Both the position numbers and the translations under genes were made by a program. From the NCBI GenBank assembly GCA_937952135.1, contig CALFYL010000217.1:1-20297 (forward strand): DNA of 20,297 nucleotides, in the 5' to 3' direction. The stretch is from an uncultured Planctomycetia bacterium. Its GTDB lineage: Bacteria; Planctomycetota; UBA1135; GCA-002686595. Below are positions 1 to 7,925 of the stretch, piece by piece; positions within the stretch are counted from its first letter, which is position 1; every line of letters starts with the position of its first letter. Under the pieces are notes generated by a model, which saw only the letters and a list, made by a program, of their open reading frames with translations, was not told the DNA's origin and searched no databases.

Positions 1-221
1 TGCTCACGAACATCCCCGGCGGCTGCTGCTTCGGGATGATCCCGCGCCTCAACGAATGGGTCGACGTGACGATGCCCGAGGGAAAGTACGCCGAGTACAC
101 GTACTTCGACCCCATCGAGATCCGCGGCAAGCTGCTCGTCGGCGAGGCGAAGTCCGGCGAGGTCGTCACGGCGCTCTATCGCATGACGCCGGACTCGGTG
201 GAGATCGTCGAAGAGCAGTAG
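1..221 (+). CDS. C-terminal fragment of a DUF3299-like small protein (5' partial)
   Basis: The open frame enters from the left edge; its first complete codon is at base 3 and it ends at TAG 219-221, leaving about 72 visible residues. The fragment has a Cys-Cys pair in GGCCFG, then NEWVDVTM, then a short beta-rich stretch ending in LYRMTPDSVEI. The CCFG segment followed by alternating hydrophobic strands resembles the small secreted DUF3299-type proteins I know from Planctomycetota and Proteobacteria, which are of unknown function. The N-terminus, including any signal peptide, is outside the window, so location is not seen. A 99-base gap separates it from the peptidase gene on the same strand. 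That it is coding is secure; the family name is tentative. Confidence 0.6.
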   Translation, partial: LTNIPGGCCFGMIPRLNEWVDVTMPEGKYAEYTYFDPIEIRGKLLVGEAKSGEVVTALYRMTPDSVEIVEEQ

Positions 222-307
222 CGCCGAGCCGCGCGACTTGACGCCGGCGTTACCGGCTCGAGCGAGAGATTTGTCCGCGCGGACTGCGAGCCGCGCAGGC
301 GGTCAAT

Positions 308-313
308 TATCCT
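308..313 (+). promoter_or_regulatory. Possible -10 element (TATCCT) for the M28 peptidase gene
   Basis: TATCCT lies in the most AT-rich patch of the gap (AATTATCC) and ends 7 bases before the TTG start. It fits TAnnnT. No convincing -35 is seen 16-19 bases upstream. If real, transcription would begin at or next to the start codon, giving a leaderless mRNA, which would fit the absence of a Shine-Dalgarno sequence. Confidence 0.3.
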
Positions 314-320
314 GTCCGGC

Positions 321-2303
321 TTGAAGACCCGCCCCCACTTCGTCCGCCTACTCGCCGGCGCCGCCAGTGTCGCCGCGCTCGCGACGTCCGCCCTCGCGCT
401 CCGCCAGGAACCCGCGCCCGCAGCGGCTTCCGCCGCGCCGCGCTCTCGCGAACTCTTGCTCGAGCTCACGAGCACGACGCGCCTCGCGGGCACGAGCGGC
501 AGCCAGGTGGGCGCGGCGATCGTTGCGAAGCACTTGGAAGCCGCCGGCTGGAGCGTCGAGTTCGACGAGCGCGAGGTGCTGCTCTCGCTGCCCCGCCGCA
601 CGAGCGTGTCGATCTTCGATTCGAGCGACGCGCGCGAAGCCGCGGTGCGCCGCATGGCGAGCTTCGACCCCGCCGCGATTCCGCCGAACGATCTGCCGCT
701 GTTCAACTCGTGGACGGCGAGCGGCGTGGTGCGCGCGAAGGTCGTCGACGTGGGCCACGGCCTGCGCGCCGACTTCGAACGCTTGCGCGCGGCGAAGGTC
801 GAGCTGAAGGGCGCGATCGCGCTCGCGCGCTACGGCAAGGCGTACCGCGGCGTGAAGGTGCAGCTCGCCGAAGAGTTCGGTTGCGTCGGCGTGCTCCTCT
901 TCACGGAGTCGTCGGAAGACGGCGGCGAGAAGGGCCCCGTTTGGCCGAAGGGTCCGTGGAAGCCCGACTGGGACGCGCAGCGCGGCTCGATCCTGCCGGT
1001 GTCGAACGCGCCGGGCGATCCGTCGACGCCCGACGGCGCCTCGGGGCGGCCGGGCGAGGAGTGCGCGCGCCTGTCGCTCGACGAAGTCCGCGAGCGGCTG
1101 CCGAAGATCCCGTGCACGCCGATCGGCGCGCGCGACGCGCGGTCGATCCTCCTGCGCCTGTCGCGCGACGCGGATGGCGCGCCGCTCGGCCCGGGACCGG
1201 TCGAGGTCGAGCTCGACATCGACGCACCGCTCGCGCTGCGCCGCATCGTGAACGTGCACGCGCGTTTGGCGGGCGAAAGCGACGAGTTCGTGATCGCCGG
1301 CTCGCACCGCGATGCTTGGGTGCGCGGCGCGAACGACTCGGGCTCGGGCTGCGTGGGCTTGATCCGCGCCGCGGAGCACCTCGGCGCGCGCGTCAAGAGC
1401 GGTTGGAAGCCGCGCGCGAGCTTGCAGCTCTCGTTCTGGGACGCGGAGGAGCACGGACTGATCGGCAGCACCGAGTGGGGCGAAGCGAACTCGGGGCTGC
1501 TGCGCGAGAAGTGCCTCGCCTACGTGAACAGCGACGCGTCGGTCAGCGGCGTGAACTTCGGCGCGAGCGGAACTCCGGGCCTGCTCGGGACCGTGCGCGC
1601 GGTCGCCGAGCGCTCGCGCACCGCCGACGGAGCGAAGTCCCTGTGGGAGGACTGGTGTTCCCGCGCGCGCGACGGTCAGCCGAGCCTGGGGCTGCCGGGA
1701 GCGGGCTCCGACGACGCGGTGTTCGCGCACCACTTGTGCGTGCCCGTGCTCAACGTCGGGTTCTCCGGCAACCAAGGCGGCCAGTACCACACCAGCTTCG
1801 ACGACTTCGGCGTCGTCGAGCGCTTCCTCGACCCGGGTTTCGTCGGCCACGAGATGCTCGGCGCGTTCGTCGCGGAGCTGCTGGTCGAGATGAGCGCGCG
1901 GCCGAGCGCGGGATTCGATGTCGCCGAGGCCGCAAGCGCGATGGCGCGGCACGCGCGCGCGGCCGCTGAGGCGCAACTCGCCTCCGCCGAGCAAGCGGAA
2001 CGCATGGCCGGCGCCTTCGAGCAGTGCTCGCGCGCGGCCAGCGAAGCTCCGTGGAGCGCCGCCGCGCGCCCGCACCGCTTCTACGCGCTGTTCGAGAACG
2101 GCGAACCGCTCGCGGGCCGCCCGTGGTTCCGCAACTCGCTGTGGGCGCCGGCGCTCGAGAACGGCTATGGCGTCGAGACCTTCCCCCACCTGCGCCGCGC
2201 GAACGAAGAAGCGCGCGCGAAGCACATCGAGTTCGTTGCACAACGCGCCTCGCAAGCGGTGCAACGCTTGAGCGCGCCGAGCGACGGGGCTAGCGAGCGC
2301 TAG
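321..2303 (+). CDS. Secreted M28 zinc peptidase, glutamate carboxypeptidase II/transferrin-receptor type
   Basis: A 660-residue exported di-zinc aminopeptidase or carboxypeptidase. A signal peptide covers about residues 1-27 (Arg/Lys start, Ala-rich core). A PA domain spans about 130-260, the M28 catalytic domain about 270-540, and a transferrin-receptor-like dimerisation domain about 545-650 (WFRNSLWAP, then ETFPHL). All expected metal residues are present with the spacing of human GCPII: H329, D339, E377, D405 and H490, with E376 as general base in WDAEE. Family knowledge predicts cleavage of peptide ends outside the cytoplasmic membrane; substrate specificity cannot be read. The TTG start is chosen because it immediately precedes the signal peptide and no ATG or GTG lies just upstream in frame. 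An ABC exporter gene follows 19 bases downstream. The PSMA-like architecture is secure. Confidence 0.93.
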   Translation: MKTRPHFVRLLAGAASVAALATSALALRQEPAPAAASAAPRSRELLLELTSTTRLAGTSGSQVGAAIVAKHLEAAGWSVEFDEREVLLSLPRRTSVSIFDSSDAREAAVRRMASFDPAAIPPNDLPLFNSWTASGVVRAKVVDVGHGLRADFERLRAAKVELKGAIALARYGKAYRGVKVQLAEEFGCVGVLLFTESSEDGGEKGPVWPKGPWKPDWDAQRGSILPVSNAPGDPSTPDGASGRPGEECARLSLDEVRERLPKIPCTPIGARDARSILLRLSRDADGAPLGPGPVEVELDIDAPLALRRIVNVHARLAGESDEFVIAGSHRDAWVRGANDSGSGCVGLIRAAEHLGARVKSGWKPRASLQLSFWDAEEHGLIGSTEWGEANSGLLREKCLAYVNSDASVSGVNFGASGTPGLLGTVRAVAERSRTADGAKSLWEDWCSRARDGQPSLGLPGAGSDDAVFAHHLCVPVLNVGFSGNQGGQYHTSFDDFGVVERFLDPGFVGHEMLGAFVAELLVEMSARPSAGFDVAEAASAMARHARAAAEAQLASAEQAERMAGAFEQCSRAASEAPWSAAARPHRFYALFENGEPLAGRPWFRNSLWAPALENGYGVETFPHLRRANEEARAKHIEFVAQRASQAVQRLSAPSDGASER

Positions 2304-2309
2304 CGATGC

Positions 2310-2313
2310 GGAG
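2310..2313 (+). promoter_or_regulatory. Shine-Dalgarno GGAG supporting a GTG start
   Basis: GGAG lies 9 bases before GTG 2323. It supports that start over ATG 2306, which is out of frame and runs into a stop within seven codons. Confidence 0.5.
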
Positions 2314-2322
2314 CAGCGGGGT

Positions 2323-4068
2323 GTGAAGGAACTTTGGGTCCAATTCCAGCGCTTTTTGCGCTACCGCTGGACGCTCGCCGGCGGCGTCGCGTGCATCCCG
2401 CTCGCCGCGCTCGGCGACGTGTGGATCACCAAGATCGTCGGCGACGCGATCGCGCGCCTGCGCGAAGGCAGCGACACGGATTTCCTCGCCGGCCTGTTTT
2501 GGCTGATGATGGCCGTCGCGCTCGTGCGCGGTGTGTTCCGCTTCCTCCAGCGCTGGTGGATCGTCAGCGTCTCGCGCTACGTCGAGAACGGCCTCAAGCA
2601 GGACCTGTTCGACAAGCTCGTCGAGCTGCCGCTCTCGTTCCACGTCCAGCACCGCTCCGGCGACCTGGTGTCGCGCCTCACCAGCGACGTCGAGAACGTG
2701 CGCATGTTCCTCGGCCCGGGCCTGATGTACACGGGCGGCGCGCTCGTGATGGTGCCCGCGAGCTTGATCTACCTGATCGTGCTCGACGCGTCGGTCGCGA
2801 TGTGGATGGTCGTGCCGCTGCTCATCATGGGCATCGGCATGAAGGCGATGAGCCCGCGGCTCGAGAAGCACTCCCTCGCGGTGCAGGAATCCGCCGCGGA
2901 CATCAGCCACAAGGCGCAAGAGGCGTTCAGCGGGATTCGCGTCGTGAAGGGCTACGCGCGCGAGGCGCAGCAGACCCAGCGCTTCACCGCGGCGTCGAAC
3001 ACGAACTTGCACCACCAGCTCGAGCTCGGCCGCGCGCGCGGCATCACGCACGCGATCACGTGGGGCTCGAAGGACCTGACCTTCCTGCCCATCCTGCTCG
3101 TCGGCGGCCTGGCGATGATCGACAAGAATCTGCCGGCCGGCGACCTGTTCAAGTTCATCGACCTCATCGCCAAGTTGTTCTGGCCGATCATCGCGCTGGG
3201 CTGGATGGCCGGCATCTTCCCGCGCGCGGTCGTGAGCGCGAAGCGCATCAGCGAGCTCCTCAGCACGGAACCTGAGATCGCGGACCCGAGCGATCCGATC
3301 GAGCTGCGCGAAGTGAACGGCGCGCTCGAGCTCGAGCGCGTTTCGTTCCGCTACGCGAACGCGCCGCGCGCCGCGGTCGACGACGTGAGCCTCACGATCC
3401 CCGCGAACAGCGTCCTCGGCGTCGTAGGACCCACGGGCAGCGGCAAGAGCACGCTGCTCAACATGCTCACGCGCCTTTTCGACGCGCAGCAAGGCGAGAT
3501 CCGGCTCGACGGCGCGCCGATCCGGCGGCTGTCCCTGTCGACGCTGCGCAACGCGCTCGGCTACGTGCCGCAGGACAGCTTTCTGTTTTCGGACACCTGG
3601 CGCGCGAACGTCGGCTTCGGTTCGGACGAGCCGCTCGACGACGCGACGGTGGCCGAGCTCGCGGACCGCGCCTGCATGGCCGGTGAGGTCGCGACCTTTC
3701 CGAACGGCTACGACCAGAAGATCGGCGAGCGCGGCGTCACGCTCTCGGGCGGCCAGCGCCAGCGCACGTGCATCGCGCGCGCGCTCGCCAGCGACCCGCG
3801 CGTGCTCGTGCTCGACGACGCGCTCAGCGCGGTCGACACCGAAACCGAAGCGCAGCTCGTGCGCAACCTCCAGAGCGCGAGCCACGGCCGCACGGTGATC
3901 ATCGCCGCGCACCGGCTCTCGACCGTGCGCCACGCCGACGCGATCGTCGTGCTCGACGCCGGACGCATCGTCCAGCGCGGACGCCACGACGAGCTCCTGG
4001 CGCAGCCGGGTTGGTACGCGGAGACCTGGTCACGCCAGCAGGCGCAAGCGGAGCTCGCCGGGCTGTGA
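2323..4068 (+). CDS. ABC exporter half-transporter, degenerate-site subunit
   Basis: A 581-residue type IV ABC exporter half. Six membrane helices occupy about residues 15-310, and the nucleotide-binding domain about 330-575. Walker A is GPTGSGKST at 369-377, the signature LSGGQ is at 474-478, and Walker B is VLVLDD at 494-499. The usual catalytic Glu is Asp (D499), as in the degenerate subunit of heterodimeric exporters such as TM287 and MdlA. The Q-loop (VPQD) and switch His (AAHRLSTV) are intact, so the protein is not broken. The next gene encodes the complementary half and overlaps this stop by 4 bases. The pair probably exports a lipid, drug or peptide from the cytoplasmic membrane; the substrate is unknown. 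The GTG start follows GGAG. Confidence 0.93.
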   Translation: MKELWVQFQRFLRYRWTLAGGVACIPLAALGDVWITKIVGDAIARLREGSDTDFLAGLFWLMMAVALVRGVFRFLQRWWIVSVSRYVENGLKQDLFDKLVELPLSFHVQHRSGDLVSRLTSDVENVRMFLGPGLMYTGGALVMVPASLIYLIVLDASVAMWMVVPLLIMGIGMKAMSPRLEKHSLAVQESAADISHKAQEAFSGIRVVKGYAREAQQTQRFTAASNTNLHHQLELGRARGITHAITWGSKDLTFLPILLVGGLAMIDKNLPAGDLFKFIDLIAKLFWPIIALGWMAGIFPRAVVSAKRISELLSTEPEIADPSDPIELREVNGALELERVSFRYANAPRAAVDDVSLTIPANSVLGVVGPTGSGKSTLLNMLTRLFDAQQGEIRLDGAPIRRLSLSTLRNALGYVPQDSFLFSDTWRANVGFGSDEPLDDATVAELADRACMAGEVATFPNGYDQKIGERGVTLSGGQRQRTCIARALASDPRVLVLDDALSAVDTETEAQLVRNLQSASHGRTVIIAAHRLSTVRHADAIVVLDAGRIVQRGRHDELLAQPGWYAETWSRQQAQAELAGL

Positions 4069-5948
4069 TCCAGGTCGTCAAGCAACTGCGCGCGGCGACG
4101 CGGGCCGCGAAGAAGGCGGCGCAGGATCCGGACACGCCGGAGGAGCTCGTCGTCGGCAAGGCGTGGGACAGCGCGCTCGCAAGGCGACTGTGGCGCGAAG
4201 CCAAGGCGCACCAAGGCCTGTTCTACGGCGCGTTCGCGGTGCTCGGCGTGCTGTTCCTGCTGGAGATGGCGGGTCCGTGGATCATCCGCCGAGCGGTCGA
4301 CGGCCCGGTCGCGAAGGCCATCGCCGCGCGCGCGGCGAGCCCGGGCGTCGCCACCGACGACGGCTTCGTGCGCGAGCTGATCCTCTGGGCCGCCCTCTAC
4401 CTGGCGTGCGCTGCGGCGACGACGCTGTTCCGCTACCTCGAAGTCGCGCACCTCACGCGCACCGGCCAGTCGGTGATCCACGACCTGCGCGTGAAGCTGT
4501 TCCGGCACATCGAGTCCCTCGACCTCGCCTGGTTCGACAAGCGCCCCACCGGATCGCTCGTCACGCGCGTCACGAGCGACGTCGAGAACCTCAACGAGAT
4601 GTTCACCTCGGGCCTGGTCACGCTGGGCTTCGACTTCGTGCGCATCGCGGTGCTGCTCGTCGTGCTGTTCGTGCTGCACTGGCAGCTCGCGCTCGTGGTG
4701 CTCGCGCTCATGCCGCTCCTGATCGGAGTCAGCCTCGTGTTCCGCGGCGGCGCCCGCAACGCGCACCGCGCCGTGCGCGCCAAGCTCTCCACGCTCAACG
4801 GCTACCTCCAGGAAGTCCTGCAGGGAGTGCGCGTCGTGCACGTGTTCCGCCGCGAGAAGCGCGTGTCGCAGCGCTTCCGCGACCTGCTCACGCAGTACCT
4901 GCAGGCGAACATGCGCACGATCTTGCTGTTCGCCATGTTCTTCCCGGCCCTGGACTTCGTGGTCAACGGCATCCAAGCCGCGATCGTGTGGGTCGGCGGC
5001 ATCGACATCGCCGACGGCGAGATGCAGATCGGCACGTTCTTCCAGTTCTGGCTGTACGTCGGGATGCTTCTCAACCCCGTGCGCGAACTGGGCGAGCGCT
5101 ACAACGTGCTGCAGTCGGCCTTCGCCTCGAGCGAGCGCATCTTCCAGGTGCTCGACACCCAGGCGACGGTCGTTTCGGGCTCGCGCGGCCGCGAGGGCGC
5201 GGCGCCGAGCCGCGGCCACATCCGCTTCGAGAACGTGAGCTTCGACTACCTGCCCGGCGTGCCGGTGTTGAAGGACGTGAGCTTCGAGATCCCCGCCGGC
5301 GCGACGGTGGCGGTGGTCGGCGCGACCGGCGCGGGCAAATCGACGCTCGCCAACCTGTTGATGCGCTTCTACGACCCCACGCGCGGACGCGTCACCCTCG
5401 ACGGCGTCGACCTGCGCGAACACGACGTGCTCGCGCTGCGTTCGCAGTTCGGGCTCGTGTTGCAGGAGGACTTCCTGTTCGCGGGCAGCGTGCGCGAGAA
5501 CCTGGTCATGGAGCGCCGCGAAGTGACCGAAGCGTCGCTCCAGCGCGCGCTCGAGGCGAGCCGCGCGCAGATCGTGCTCGACCGCCTGCCCGAAGGCCTC
5601 GATGCGCCCGTCGCCGAACGCGGCGCGACGCTTTCGACGGGCGAGCGCCAGTTGCTCGCCATCGCCCGCGCGCTGGCGGGCTCGCCGCGCATCGTGGTGC
5701 TCGACGAAGCCACCGCGAGCGTCGACTCGGAGACCGAACACCAGATCGAAGAGGCGCAGGACAACTTGCTCGCCGGCCGCAGCGCGCTCGTGATCGCCCA
5801 CCGCCTTTCGACCGTTCGCAAGGCCGACAAGATCCTCGTGATGCACCGCGGCGAGTTGCGCGAGCAGGGCACGCACGACGAGTTGCTCAAGCTCGGCGGC
5901 ATCTACGCCCGCCTCCACCGCCTGCAGTTCGTCGAGCCGGCGGGCTGA
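4065..5948 (+). CDS. ABC exporter half-transporter, catalytic-site subunit
   Basis: A 627-residue half-exporter beginning at GTG 4065 within GTGA, so it overlaps the stop of the upstream half by 4 bases and is probably translationally coupled. The frame stays open further upstream, but that would bury it in the neighbouring gene and adds no domain. A charged cytosolic extension of about 45 residues precedes six membrane helices. Walker A is GATGAGKST at 419-427. The signature is the unusual LSTGE at 523-527. Walker B is IVVLDE with catalytic E548, and the switch His lies in IAHRLSTV. An intact Glu with an altered signature is the mirror image of the upstream subunit, so the heterodimer would have one competent and one degenerate ATP site. 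MdlB is the closest recognisable relative. Substrate unknown. Confidence 0.93.
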   Translation: MIQVVKQLRAATRAAKKAAQDPDTPEELVVGKAWDSALARRLWREAKAHQGLFYGAFAVLGVLFLLEMAGPWIIRRAVDGPVAKAIAARAASPGVATDDGFVRELILWAALYLACAAATTLFRYLEVAHLTRTGQSVIHDLRVKLFRHIESLDLAWFDKRPTGSLVTRVTSDVENLNEMFTSGLVTLGFDFVRIAVLLVVLFVLHWQLALVVLALMPLLIGVSLVFRGGARNAHRAVRAKLSTLNGYLQEVLQGVRVVHVFRREKRVSQRFRDLLTQYLQANMRTILLFAMFFPALDFVVNGIQAAIVWVGGIDIADGEMQIGTFFQFWLYVGMLLNPVRELGERYNVLQSAFASSERIFQVLDTQATVVSGSRGREGAAPSRGHIRFENVSFDYLPGVPVLKDVSFEIPAGATVAVVGATGAGKSTLANLLMRFYDPTRGRVTLDGVDLREHDVLALRSQFGLVLQEDFLFAGSVRENLVMERREVTEASLQRALEASRAQIVLDRLPEGLDAPVAERGATLSTGERQLLAIARALAGSPRIVVLDEATASVDSETEHQIEEAQDNLLAGRSALVIAHRLSTVRKADKILVMHRGELREQGTHDELLKLGGIYARLHRLQFVEPAG

Positions 5949-5959
5949 TCGACTTCTGG

Positions 5960-5982
5960 CCGAGCGAGTTCGAACTCCTCGG
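5960..5982. terminator. Hairpin between convergent genes, possible bidirectional terminator
   Basis: The arms are CCGAG-C-GAGTTC (5960-5971) and GAACTC-CTCGG (5972-5982), complementary except for one bulged C at 5965. The centre GAGTTCGAACTC is a perfect palindrome, so the RNA would fold with a short TTCGAA-type loop. It lies inside the 36 bases between the stop at 5948 (plus strand) and the stop at 5985 (minus strand). No T-run follows on either strand, so intrinsic termination is inferred from position and symmetry only. Confidence 0.5.
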
Positions 5983-5984
5983 AT

Positions 5985-7925
5985 TCAGGGCGCCGCCGCC
6001 CGCACCCGCTCCAGGAGCGCACGCACTTCTTCGTCCTGCGCATCGGCGAGCAACCGCTCGAGCAGAGCGATCGATTCGGCCAAGCGGTTCGAACGCGCTG
6101 GGCCCGCGGGTTCGACCATGGCGGATTCGGCGAGCACGACCGCGAGGCGGCGGCGCAGGTCGCGGTCGGAGGGATCGAAGCTGAGCGCGGCGCGGTACAG
6201 CGGCTCGGCGGCCTTCCAGTGGCCGAAGTACTGGCGCATGGCGCCGCCGAGGGCCTGGGCCCGGAAGCGCTCCTGCGCCGACCCGCGGCGCGCGACGCTC
6301 TCGAGCCGCGTGAAGGCCGAGTCGAGCAGGCGTCCGGCGTCCTCGGGAATGCGGTTCGCGGGCGGCTGCGCTTCGATGGTCGCGCGCGCGCGGCGATACT
6401 CGTACTCGGCGGCGAGCAGGTTCACGCGCGCGGCGCCGGGGTGGCGCGCCGCGAGTTGCTCCACGAGCGGCGCGCAGCCGTCCAGGTCGCCTTCGGCGAG
6501 CAGAGCGACCGCCAGGTTGTGGTCGCGCTCGTCGAAATCGGAGCTGCGGCGCGCGGACTCCATCGCGGGCGCGAACACCAGCCACGCCGAGAGCGCGAGC
6601 CACGGCAGTTGGGCCAGCATCGAACGCGGCGCGTCGAGCCAGCGACGCTGCTCGAGGGCGAACCACGCGGCGAAGGGCGCGAGCATGAGGGCGAGCGGCA
6701 AGCGCGCGCGGTCGCTCATCACGGTCGCGACGATCGTTCCGAGGTACAGCACGAAGAACACGGCCAGCGAAAGGGCGCGTGCACGTCCTCGGCGCCGCAG
6801 CGTGTCCATCGCCAACAGCCCGAGTCCGCCGAGTCCCAGGAACCCCACGAGCCCGAAATCCGGCAGCGGCGCGCGCAGCAACGGGACATGGCGCTCGTCC
6901 CACTCGAGAAAGTGGTTGTCCGGCGTCTCGTAGCGGTTGAGCGCGAGGTGCAGCTTGCGCGCGAGGATCCGCGCGTGCTCGAGCGGCGCCGCTCGCATCG
7001 ATGCGAGCGCCTCGCGCAGCCAGAAGCCGCTCGTCTCCGTCGGATCGAGCTCGCGCCCCGCGCGCCGGCTCGCCTCGCGGCGCCAGTCCGCCGCCTCGTG
7101 CGCCGGCACGCCGCGCACCCAGTCGAACTCCGTCGCCACGCCGTAGGGATTCGCGAGGTTGTTGCCGCCGTAGAAGTTCGTGCCCGCGCCGCTCGTCGTC
7201 AGCACGAAGCGCCCGCCGACATGGTGGTTGCGCGCAGCCACGGGGCCCAGGACGAGCGCTGCTCCGATGGCGACCGCGCCGACGCTCGCCAACGCGTTCC
7301 AACGCGACTCGCGACGCAGAAAGGCGCGCGCGAGCGGCCACGCCGCGACCAGCGGCAGCAGCACCAGCATGTTGCCGCGCAGCAGCGCTCCGAGACCCGC
7401 GAGAACGCCGGCGGCGAGCCACGCCCGAGGCCGCTGCGCACCCGTGAGCACGAGCAGAAACGCCGCGACGAGCGGTAGAAACAAGCCTGGCTTGAGAAGC
7501 AGCGCCGCGAACCAGATCGCGGGCTTGTACAGCGCGAACGCGAAGCCCGCGAGCGCGCCCGCCCGCGCTCCGAACGCGCGTGCGCCGAGCAACGCGACGA
7601 GCACCGCCGTCAACGCACCGAGCGCCGCCTGGGTGTAGCGCGCGGCGGAGCGCTGCGCCGCGGGCTCGTCCCCCGCGAACGCATACACGCCGCCGAGAAA
7701 GTACGGATACAGCGGCTCCTGGAAGAAGATCTCGCGCCCGAGCACGTCGCCGGCCGCGATCTCGCGCGCCCACGAGTCGTAGCTCGCCTCGTCGATCGCC
7801 GGCCGATCGCGGAGCGGATGGCGCGCCTCGTACTGCGCGACGCCCACGGCGCGCAACACGAGCGCCACGAGCGCAATCGCCAGCAGCACGCCCCACGACG
7901 GCCGCGCGGAAGCCTCGCCGCTCAC
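5985..7925 (-). CDS. GT39-like membrane glycosyltransferase with C-terminal TPR-like region
   Basis: A 646-residue polytopic membrane protein of the GT-C/PMT_2 (ArnT-like) type. After the first helix (about 11-28) a loop carries the acidic pair D45-E46, followed by SYDSWA and EPLYPYFLGGVYAF, the typical PMT_2 start. About ten further hydrophobic segments run to about residue 450. From about 462 the protein is soluble and Ala/Leu/Arg-rich with repeated helix pairs that look like TPRs. Family members move a sugar from a polyprenyl-phosphate carrier to a lipid or protein on the outer face of the cytoplasmic membrane. The GTG start at 7925 lies within GTGA and overlaps the GT2 stop, which fits GT2 making the carrier-linked donor. 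It is the last gene of the minus-strand run. The acceptor is unknown. Confidence 0.85.
   Translation of the reverse strand: MSGEASARPSWGVLLAIALVALVLRAVGVAQYEARHPLRDRPAIDEASYDSWAREIAAGDVLGREIFFQEPLYPYFLGGVYAFAGDEPAAQRSAARYTQAALGALTAVLVALLGARAFGARAGALAGFAFALYKPAIWFAALLLKPGLFLPLVAAFLLVLTGAQRPRAWLAAGVLAGLGALLRGNMLVLLPLVAAWPLARAFLRRESRWNALASVGAVAIGAALVLGPVAARNHHVGGRFVLTTSGAGTNFYGGNNLANPYGVATEFDWVRGVPAHEAADWRREASRRAGRELDPTETSGFWLREALASMRAAPLEHARILARKLHLALNRYETPDNHFLEWDERHVPLLRAPLPDFGLVGFLGLGGLGLLAMDTLRRRGRARALSLAVFFVLYLGTIVATVMSDRARLPLALMLAPFAAWFALEQRRWLDAPRSMLAQLPWLALSAWLVFAPAMESARRSSDFDERDHNLAVALLAEGDLDGCAPLVEQLAARHPGAARVNLLAAEYEYRRARATIEAQPPANRIPEDAGRLLDSAFTRLESVARRGSAQERFRAQALGGAMRQYFGHWKAAEPLYRAALSFDPSDRDLRRRLAVVLAESAMVEPAGPARSNRLAESIALLERLLADAQDEEVRALLERVRAAAP

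Noticed and set aside
238..243. TTGACG as a -35 box
   Set aside because: No TAnnnT hexamer lies 16-19 bases downstream (the bases there read AGCGAG), so it does not form a promoter.
243..257. Short hairpin GCCGG-CGTTA-CCGGC after the first gene
   Set aside because: A 5-bp stem is expected often by chance in DNA this GC-rich, and there is no T-run.
348..2264. Very long antisense open frame across the M28 peptidase gene, with similar ones across the ABC genes (3708-5918) and the FG-GAP gene (11704-13866)
   Set aside because: Their translations are Arg/Ala-rich with no recognisable domain, and each lies opposite a gene with clear motifs. They are products of high GC with few chance stops.
3802..3822. 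Walker B Asp-Asp in the first ABC half as a sign of an inactivated gene
   Set aside because: The rest of the domain is intact, and Asp here is the known signature of the degenerate subunit in heterodimeric exporters.
3768..4064. Upstream extension of the second ABC half
   Set aside because: The added residues are Arg-rich and lie entirely inside the first ABC gene. The GTG at 4065 in the GTGA overlap gives a normal N-terminus.
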